The notes under the pieces are model-generated. The model made no database searches. It was given only the letters and a program-made list of their open reading frames with translations, and was not told where the DNA came from. Both the position numbers and the translations under genes were made by a program. 64,000 bases of DNA, taken from contig NZ_PSNX01000010.1 of NCBI RefSeq assembly GCF_002930615.1, positions 186,001-250,000 on the forward strand, written 5' to 3'. Position 1 is the first letter of the stretch, and each line of letters starts with the position of its first letter. Shown piece by piece: positions 57,942 through 64,000 of this stretch. The stretch comes from Caldimonas caldifontis (lineage in GTDB: Bacteria > Pseudomonadota > Gammaproteobacteria > Burkholderiales > Burkholderiaceae_C).

Positions 57942-59846
57942 ATGTCGTTGATCCGGCAGATGTGGCTGGTAGTGCTCACCACGGTGGTGCTGGCATTCGC
58001 AGGCAGTTTTGCGGTGACCATCGTGTCGGCCCGGGAGTACGTGCAGACCCAGCTGCGAGTGAAGAACAGCGACAACGCGGCGGCACTGGCACTCACCCTG
58101 TCGCAGCAGGGGGGGGACTGGGAACTGATGGAGTTGCTGGTGGCGGCACAGTTCGACACGGGCTTTTACGAGCGGGTGAGCCTCCAGGGTGTCGATGGCC
58201 GGACGATCGAACGCCGCATGAGTGGGGTGCCGATGGATGCTCCTGGCTGGTTCGTGGAGATGGTGCCGCTCGACTCGGTGCCGGGTGTGGCCCAGGTGTC
58301 CGATGGCTGGCGCGCCTTGGGCGCCGTCACGGTCGTCAGTCATGCCGGCTATGCCTACCGCGACCTGTGGCGGGCCACGGTGCAGGCGGGGATCTGGCTG
58401 TCGGTGGTTGGCCTGCTGGCTGGCCTCATGGGGCATTTCATGGTGGGTGGCATCCGGCGGCCTCTCGGTTCCACCGTACGCCAGGCACAGGCCCTGGTGA
58501 ACGGGCAGTATCTGACGGTGGACGAGCCGCGGGTACCCGAGTTGCAGCGGTTGACACGGGCCATGAACGCCATGGTGCAGCGGGTGAAGCTGGCCTTCGA
58601 GGAGCAGGCTTTGCAGGTGGAGACCTTGCGCCTGCAGGCCAGCCAGGACCCGCTCACGGGCGTGCTGCTGCGGCAACCGACACTGACGGCGCTTGAGCAA
58701 GCGCTTTCACGGGACGATGCGGCTGCGCATGGGCGCGTGATCCTCGTGCGTCTGTGCGATCTGGCAGGGGTGAATGTCCGGCTCGGTCGGCGCGAAACGG
58801 ATGAGCTGATCGCGGCGGTCGCACAAACGCTCAAGGGGCATACGGAAGGGCTGGCAGAGGCGAGCCTGGGCCGCCTCAATGGATCGGATTTTGTGGCCAT
58901 CTGGCCTGGACAACCGGTGTGCTCGCAGCAGCTGGAGACGTTGCGGGATGCGCTGAAGGCTGCCTGCGAAGCCCAGGGCAAAGGGCATGCGGCGGTGGTG
59001 CTGGCTGCCACGGGCTATCGGCATGGCGAGCCGCTGTCCACCGTCCTGGCGCGGGCAGACGAGGCGTTGGCGCGAGCGGAGGCCCTGGGGCCTTTTGCCT
59101 CTTTCGTGATGGACATCGACACCCCGGCGGTTCTTCCTGGCGGAGAGGCTGCCTGGAAGCGTTCCTTGTCGGAGGCCTTGGCTGCGCGTCGCTTCGCGTT
59201 GGGGCACTATCCGGTGCGCAATGCGGCGGGCGATCTGGTGCATCTGGAGTGCCCGCTGCGCATCCAGCTGGTCGCCGGGAGGGGCCATGAGCCTGCGTCG
59301 GTCTGGCTCCCGCTGGCTTTGCGCACGCATGCCGTTGATGTGGTGGATCTGGCGGCCGTGACCGAGGCCCTGAAGTGCATCGGCATGGACGCACAGCCGC
59401 GGGCCGTCAATCTGGCCACTCACTCGCTGGCGGCAACCGGGTTCGGCACGAGGTTGCGCGACGTGCTGCGCGACGCAGGGGGCGCAGCGGCCCAACTGTG
59501 GCTGGAGCTGCCCGAGTCTGCGGCGATCGAGCACCCCGCCCTGGTCCGAGATCTCTCGCAGCAGCTCAAGGGGTCGGGCGTGCGGCTGGGTCTTGAGCAT
59601 GCCGGCCAGAGGCTGGCTCGCGTCGATCGTCTCTACGAAATGGGACTGGATTTCGTGAAGATCGATGCACGTTTCGTGCGGGGGGTGGCACACGAGCCTG
59701 CGGTGGCGCAGTTCCTGCGTGGCACGGCCACACTGGCCCATGGCCTGGGCCTGCAGGTGTACGCCGAAGGCGTCACCGACCCTGCAGACCTGCCGGCGCT
59801 GTGGGCTTGCGGGTTCGACGGCGCGACCGGCCCGGCCGTGGCCTGA
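57942..59846 (+). CDS. lapD: LapD-type inner-membrane c-di-GMP receptor with degenerate GGDEF and EAL domains
   Basis: 634 residues. TM1 (about 8-30), periplasmic domain with Trp123 in DGWRALGAV (LapG-binding Trp in P. fluorescens LapD is W125), TM2 (about 150-170), HAMP (about 172-225), GGDEF-like (about 235-385) and EAL-like (about 405-634). Catalysis is unlikely: GGDEF reads NGSDF (313-317), EAL reads ECP (436-438) and the DDFG loop reads LEHAG (551-555). KID (573-575) and AEG remain. I infer binding of c-di-GMP and inside-out control of LapG. GGAGGGG precedes the ATG by 6 bases. Confidence 0.93.
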   Translation: MSLIRQMWLVVLTTVVLAFAGSFAVTIVSAREYVQTQLRVKNSDNAAALALTLSQQGGDWELMELLVAAQFDTGFYERVSLQGVDGRTIERRMSGVPMDAPGWFVEMVPLDSVPGVAQVSDGWRALGAVTVVSHAGYAYRDLWRATVQAGIWLSVVGLLAGLMGHFMVGGIRRPLGSTVRQAQALVNGQYLTVDEPRVPELQRLTRAMNAMVQRVKLAFEEQALQVETLRLQASQDPLTGVLLRQPTLTALEQALSRDDAAAHGRVILVRLCDLAGVNVRLGRRETDELIAAVAQTLKGHTEGLAEASLGRLNGSDFVAIWPGQPVCSQQLETLRDALKAACEAQGKGHAAVVLAATGYRHGEPLSTVLARADEALARAEALGPFASFVMDIDTPAVLPGGEAAWKRSLSEALAARRFALGHYPVRNAAGDLVHLECPLRIQLVAGRGHEPASVWLPLALRTHAVDVVDLAAVTEALKCIGMDAQPRAVNLATHSLAATGFGTRLRDVLRDAGGAAAQLWLELPESAAIEHPALVRDLSQQLKGSGVRLGLEHAGQRLARVDRLYEMGLDFVKIDARFVRGVAHEPAVAQFLRGTATLAHGLGLQVYAEGVTDPADLPALWACGFDGATGPAVA

Positions 59847-59872
59847 ACCGGACGACGCCGCCCATCGCTGCG

Positions 59873-62800
59873 TCAGTCGCTGAGCAGCTTGCCTCGCGCC
59901 AGCAGGTCCTGGATGATTTGCTGGTCGCTGGTGAAGGACTGAACCAGATCCACATTGTTCAGCTGAATCACCTGGTCGACAGCGCTCGCGGAGAACCCGC
60001 CAGCAAATCCCCCGGTCGTGCTGATCGAGATGGTGGTGGTGGTGCTCGCACCGCTTCCCGATGTGGAGAAGTGCAGGTAGTTCGACAGGTTGCCGTGCGA
60101 TTCACCGACCAGCAGGTCGCGCAGGTCGAGCACGTCGCCCTGGGGACCGGTGCTGTTGTTGAAGTCGGTGATGGTGTCCACCGCGGGCGTTCCCACAACG
60201 CCACCGTCGCCGAAGTGCCAGCGGAAGACATCGGCGCCCGTGCCACCCGTCAGGGTGTCATTGCCGGTCCCTCCCACGAGGATGTCGTTGCCCGCGCCAC
60301 CATTCAGCGTGTCGTTGCCGGCGCCGCCATAGAGGACGTCATGGCCGTCCTCACCATTCAATGTGTCGTTGCCAGTGCCCCCATGAACCAGATCATGGCC
60401 GTTGCCGGCATTGATCGTGTCATTGCCGGCATAGCCGTGGATGAGGTCGGAGCTGTTGCCACTGGCGCCGCTGACGCTGTCGCCCGATTGCGAGCCCGAG
60501 TGAACCGTGTTGCCCGTTTCGGCGATGGTGATGGAAATGCTTCGCGAGGTGCTGGCGACACTGCCGTTGGACGCTTCGGTTGCCGTTGCAGTGACGTTCA
60601 GGTTGATCGTCCCGGTATAGCCCGAAGCCGGCAAGAGTTGCAGGCCGGGCAGGTCCGCCGGGCTGAGGCTCCATACCCCGCTGCCGAGGTTGGTTCCCGA
60701 CGAAAGCCTTGCGCCGCTGGGCACGCCGGCGACCGTCACCGACAGGCTTTCCGAGCCGTCTGTGTCCGTCAGCGCGGCGAACAAGGCGAGAGCCACCGGC
60801 GCTCCATGGGCGCTGCCCGACGTGGAGAAGCTGGTGCTGGTCAGGTGCAGGCGCGAGTCCTTGCCTGCGTCGCGACCGTTGACGATCACCCAGTCGAACT
60901 TGTAGGACCCTGCGGATGCCGCGGTGTAAGCATAGGTGCCATTGAGCGTGCCGGTGCTGGCCCCCGCCTGCTCGGAGGATGTGACCTGGATGGCCTGGCG
61001 GTTGCCCGCCGGATCCGTGACGACGAGGATCACGAGGTCGTTGTAGCCGGCGCGGATCTCCGAATCCAGATCCTCGCCGTTGAGAAAGCTCCAGTTGAAG
61101 TTGACGGTCGTGCCGGCACTGAGGCTGTAGTTCGCCGTGGTCAGCTTGCCATCAATGGCTGTGACATTGCCTGCGTGCGAACCCGGCGGGTTGAACTGGC
61201 TCAATGCGCCGGGGGCAAGACCCAGCTCGGCTTCCAGGTTGGCCGCGGACACGCCATCGCCGTGATTGGTGCCCCGTGTGAAGTTGCTGGGCATGCCCGC
61301 GCCCGTGCTGATCATGGTGCTGCCGGGGTTCAGAACCTGGATGATCTCCTGAGCGCCCAGCAGCGGGGTGTCGGCAACGGCGACGACGTTCATGGGCACC
61401 GTGCTGGTGGTGCTCAGCGAACCGTCGCTGGTGGTCACCGTCAAGGTTGTGGCTCCATGCACGTTGGCCGCGGGCGTGTAGGTGGTTCCGTTGAGTGCTG
61501 CATTGATGGCGGCGGCCGAGCCTGACAGGGTGACGGTGCCCGTTCCATTGCCACTCACGGTGAGGCCGCTGGTGGTAGCGAGCGTCAGCGTGCCGTGACT
61601 GACCGACAGGGAGGTGGTCAGGGATGCGCTGTCGATGTCCGCCACCGAGATGGCATTGCCGTTCGCCACTGAGAACACACGAGAGGTGTCTTCATTGAAG
61701 GTCTGGAGGCCTGGAACCACATTCACCGGGGCATCGTTCACCGGAGTGACCGTCAGAGTGGCAGTGGCCGGTGTGCTGTCGGTGCCGCCCTCGTTGTCGC
61801 GCGCGGCGTACTGGAAGGTTGTGCTGCCGTTCCAGTTGGCGCTGGGCTGGAAATACACCACCGGGCCGGGAACCACGCTGCCGGCCGAGATGACCTGGGT
61901 CCGCGCCGCATCGGCGTAAAGCGTTCCATTGGCCGGCAGGTTCTGGATGACGAAGCCGGTCACGGTCCCATCGATGTCGGCGCCGGCGAGCGTGACGGCA
62001 AGTACGGAATCTTCGGCGCCCGTGGCGGTCACGTTCGCCGTGGTGGGCATGTCGTTGACCGAGAGGATGTTCAGGCTGACGGTAGCCGTCGACGTTCCAC
62101 CGTTCCCGTCCGAGACCGTGTAGGTGAAGGAGGCTGGGCCGTGGTAATCAGGGGCCGGCGTGAAGATGATCTGGCCGCCCGAGTATGTCACCGTGCCATT
62201 GACGGCATCTTGCACGGAGACGACGCTCAATGGATCGCCGTCCACATCCGTGTCGTTGGCCAGAAGGGTTGCCGTGGAGATGACCAGCGCCGTGTCCTCG
62301 GCGGTGGTGTAGGTCGGATGGCGCAGCGTGTACTGCCCCAGGGGCTGGAAGGTGCTGCCGTTGTCGGCACTGAGTTCCACACCGAAAACGGCCTGGCCGC
62401 CCTGATCCCAGTAGATGATGTCGATGCTGTGGGGCCCACCGGTGGGCAGCGTGAACGCCGCATGGGTGGTCGTGGTCGGTGCCTGGTTCGCATTGACCTC
62501 GGCAACGACCACGCCATCGATCATGATGGAGTAGCCGTCATCAGCCCGCACGCGCAGGATGTAGGTTCCTGCGGCCAGGTCGAGCGTCCCTGTGAAGCGC
62601 AGGATGGCGTCACTGCTGTTCGGTGGATCCACACTCAGTGAAGCGGCATCCGAACCCAGAAAAGCCTGCAGGCGGCCATCGGCGCCGAGGTTTCCGTTGA
62701 TTTCGTTGTAGGTCAGTGTGGTGGCATTGAACACCGCGTCGGCCGTGTTGGCATCAGCGAAGGCCCGCACTTGTTGCACGGACGTGAGGTTCGGCCCGCT

Positions 62801-64000
62801 CATGCCTTCGACGTAGGCGAAGTACTCTCCACGAAGCCCCGTCAGCATCGATGGGCCGTCGTCCACCGCCTGCGGGGCATCGTTGACCGGCGTCACCGAG
62901 ATGGTGGCGGTGGCCGTGCTGAAGCCCCCTTGGCCGTCCGAGATGGTGTAGTCGAAGGAGGCCGGGCCGTGGTAGTTCGGGTTCGGCGTGAACACGATGT
63001 TGCCGCCGACGATCGAGATCGAACCGTTCGTGATGTTGTGGATGGTCGCCACGGACAGCACATCGCCGTCCACGTCGATGTCATTGGCGAGCAGCTGGGC
63101 CGGCGTGATGGTGATGGCCGTGTCCTCAGCGGTGGTGAAACTGTCATTCACCGCCACCGGGGCATCGTTGACCGGGGTGACGGTGATCACCACCGTGGCA
63201 GGTGTCGGATCGGAGATGCCGGCGTCGTTCTGCGCCGCGTACTGGAAGCTGGTGTTGCCGTTCCAGTTGTCGGCCGGTCGGAAGTACAAGGTGGTTTCGC
63301 TCACCACATCGCCTGCCGAGACAACCTGGGTCAGCGCCGCATCCCGGTAGAGAACGCCGTTGGCAGGCAGCGTCCCGATCACGTAGCCGGTGATGACATT
63401 GTCCACATCGCTGCCCGACAGGGCGATGGCAATCACCGAGTCCTCAGCGCCGGAGGCGTTCACATCGGCGGTTTCGGGCAGATCATCGACGGAAAGCACG
63501 TCGATCGTCGCCCTGGCGGTGCTGAAGCCGCCACGGCCGTCCGAGATGGTGTAGTCGAAGGAGGCCGGGCCGTGGTAGTTCGGGTTCGGCGTGAACACGA
63601 TGTTGCCGCCGACGATCGAGATCGAACCGTTCGTGATGTTGTGGATGGTCGCCACGGACAGCGCATCGCCGTCCACGTCGATGTCATTGGCCAGCAACTG
63701 GGCTGGCGTGATGGTGATGGCTGTATCTTCGGCCGTGCTGAAGGTGTCGTCCACTGCCACCGGCGCGTCGTTGACTGGCGTGATGGTGACGTTCAGGCTG
63801 TCGGTCACCGTGCTCGTGCCGTCGGTGGTGGTGACGGTGATGTCCACAACGCCGTTGTAGTCCTGCGGCGGGGTGTAAGTGGTCCAGATCAGCGCGGCGT
63901 TCACTGCTGAGGGCGACCCGCTCAGGACGACAACGCCTGTTCCGTTGCCTGAGACGGTCACACCATCGGTCGAGCCGAGCACCAGGGTGCCCACCGGGAC
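59873..64000 (-). CDS. Giant RTX adhesin, LapA-like, C-terminal part (5' end outside window)
   Basis: 1376 codons, open to the window end. Towards the C-terminus are: several cadherin/Ig-like tandem-95 repeats (VTPVNDAPVAV... AEDTAITITPAQLLANDIDVDG), a PA14-like domain (nt about 62290-62850; LRGEYFAYVEGMSG, ADDGYSIMIDG), more repeats, RTX nonapeptides (nt about 60230-60440; GGAGNDTLNGGAGNDILVGG) and a VCA0849-type secretion end (DVFRWHFGDGG, DTITDFN, DVLDLRDLL). The RTX motifs bind Ca2+ and type I secretion needs the last region. With lapG, lapD and tolC it likely mediates surface attachment. Convergent with lapD, 26 bp apart. Confidence 0.93.
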   Translation of the reverse strand, partial: VPVGTLVLGSTDGVTVSGNGTGVVVLSGSPSAVNAALIWTTYTPPQDYNGVVDITVTTTDGTSTVTDSLNVTITPVNDAPVAVDDTFSTAEDTAITITPAQLLANDIDVDGDALSVATIHNITNGSISIVGGNIVFTPNPNYHGPASFDYTISDGRGGFSTARATIDVLSVDDLPETADVNASGAEDSVIAIALSGSDVDNVITGYVIGTLPANGVLYRDAALTQVVSAGDVVSETTLYFRPADNWNGNTSFQYAAQNDAGISDPTPATVVITVTPVNDAPVAVNDSFTTAEDTAITITPAQLLANDIDVDGDVLSVATIHNITNGSISIVGGNIVFTPNPNYHGPASFDYTISDGQGGFSTATATISVTPVNDAPQAVDDGPSMLTGLRGEYFAYVEGMSGPNLTSVQQVRAFADANTADAVFNATTLTYNEINGNLGADGRLQAFLGSDAASLSVDPPNSSDAILRFTGTLDLAAGTYILRVRADDGYSIMIDGVVVAEVNANQAPTTTTHAAFTLPTGGPHSIDIIYWDQGGQAVFGVELSADNGSTFQPLGQYTLRHPTYTTAEDTALVISTATLLANDTDVDGDPLSVVSVQDAVNGTVTYSGGQIIFTPAPDYHGPASFTYTVSDGNGGTSTATVSLNILSVNDMPTTANVTATGAEDSVLAVTLAGADIDGTVTGFVIQNLPANGTLYADAARTQVISAGSVVPGPVVYFQPSANWNGSTTFQYAARDNEGGTDSTPATATLTVTPVNDAPVNVVPGLQTFNEDTSRVFSVANGNAISVADIDSASLTTSLSVSHGTLTLATTSGLTVSGNGTGTVTLSGSAAAINAALNGTTYTPAANVHGATTLTVTTSDGSLSTTSTVPMNVVAVADTPLLGAQEIIQVLNPGSTMISTGAGMPSNFTRGTNHGDGVSAANLEAELGLAPGALSQFNPPGSHAGNVTAIDGKLTTANYSLSAGTTVNFNWSFLNGEDLDSEIRAGYNDLVILVVTDPAGNRQAIQVTSSEQAGASTGTLNGTYAYTAASAGSYKFDWVIVNGRDAGKDSRLHLTSTSFSTSGSAHGAPVALALFAALTDTDGSESLSVTVAGVPSGARLSSGTNLGSGVWSLSPADLPGLQLLPASGYTGTINLNVTATATEASNGSVASTSRSISITIAETGNTVHSGSQSGDSVSGASGNSSDLIHGYAGNDTINAGNGHDLVHGGTGNDTLNGEDGHDVLYGGAGNDTLNGGAGNDILVGGTGNDTLTGGTGADVFRWHFGDGGVVGTPAVDTITDFNNSTGPQGDVLDLRDLLVGESHGNLSNYLHFSTSGSGASTTTTISISTTGGFAGGFSASAVDQVIQLNNVDLVQSFTSDQQIIQDLLARGKLLSD
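62932..63059 (-). repeat. Adhesin coding repeat, copy 1 (128 bp identical to 63535-63662)
   Basis: 128 bp identical to copy 2, then one mismatch (63060) and further close similarity to about 63140. It lies in a cadherin-like domain, spaced exactly 603 bp (201 codons) from its partner. Confidence 0.9.
63535..63662 (-). repeat. Adhesin coding repeat, copy 2
   Basis: Identical in 128 bp to 62932-63059; both encode part of the same cadherin-like domain (NYHGPASFDYTISDG). In-frame spacing means recombination would change domain number without frameshift. Confidence 0.9.

Noticed and set aside
59801-61525. Plus-strand frames of 574 and 379 codons opposite the RTX adhesin
   Set aside because: The minus-strand frame encodes clear RTX, PA14 and cadherin-like domains; the opposite frames are its low-complexity mirror.
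62932-63662. CRISPR-like or mobile repeat
   Set aside because: Two copies, 603 bp apart, in frame inside one coding sequence; no short regular spacers and no cas genes. It is a protein-domain repeat.

Overview
The window is high-GC DNA from a betaproteobacterium, most likely Burkholderiales of the Leptothrix/Rubrivivax/Roseateles type. This is inferred from the gene order rimP-nusA-infB-rbfA-truB, the order thrS-infC-rpmI-rplT-pheS-pheT-ihfA-merR-tRNA-Pro, and the protein sequences. I see no transposase, integrase, phage gene or CRISPR array.

Layout. (1) 1-1203: C-terminal part of an Orn/Lys/Arg decarboxylase. (2) 1215-15722: a maltodextrin utilisation locus. The minus-strand run is lamB, alpha-glucosidase, malK, malE, malF, malG, a secreted starch-binding protein, a MalS-like lipoprotein amylase and a glucokinase-RpiR fusion. 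Divergent from it are a second glucokinase and a SHOCT-domain protein. The fusion lacks the catalytic Asp that the stand-alone glucokinase keeps. Four HexR-like palindromes lie in the lamB/glk intergenic region, so the fusion is probably the sugar-responsive regulator and the second glucokinase the enzyme. (3) 15771-28245: fabI, then the translation cluster rimP-nusA-infB-rbfA-truB, typA, a DMT transporter, a 3-hydroxyisobutyryl-CoA hydrolase-like protein and dusA. (4) 28255-44266: a roughly 14 kb minus-strand polyamine cluster. It holds an omega-aminotransferase, puuB, puuD, puuA, a putrescine aminotransferase, potFGHI, a DUF3138-like outer-membrane protein, an aldehyde dehydrogenase and a DMT exporter. 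A divergent Lrp/AsnC gene and an agmatinase lie at its head. (5) 44553-45851: isocitrate lyase.

(6) 45960-54113: thrS, infC, rpmI, rplT, pheS, pheT, ihfA, a MerR-family gene and tRNA-Pro(GGG). Upstream of thrS the sequence shows a 13-codon leader peptide with five Thr codons, an antiterminator arm and a perfect intrinsic terminator. This is a textbook attenuator, but for a tRNA synthetase gene. (7) 54182-55096: a small membrane protein and a DUF6152-like protein. (8) 55127-64000: a Lap-type biofilm adhesion locus with TolC fused to an NTF2-like domain, LapG protease, LapD c-di-GMP receptor and the C-terminal 1376 codons of a giant RTX adhesin with a PA14-like domain. The adhesin runs off the window end.

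The points most worth a second look are the thrS attenuator, the apparently dead glucokinase domain fused to a HexR-type regulator together with its putative operators, and the Lap locus with its fused TolC.
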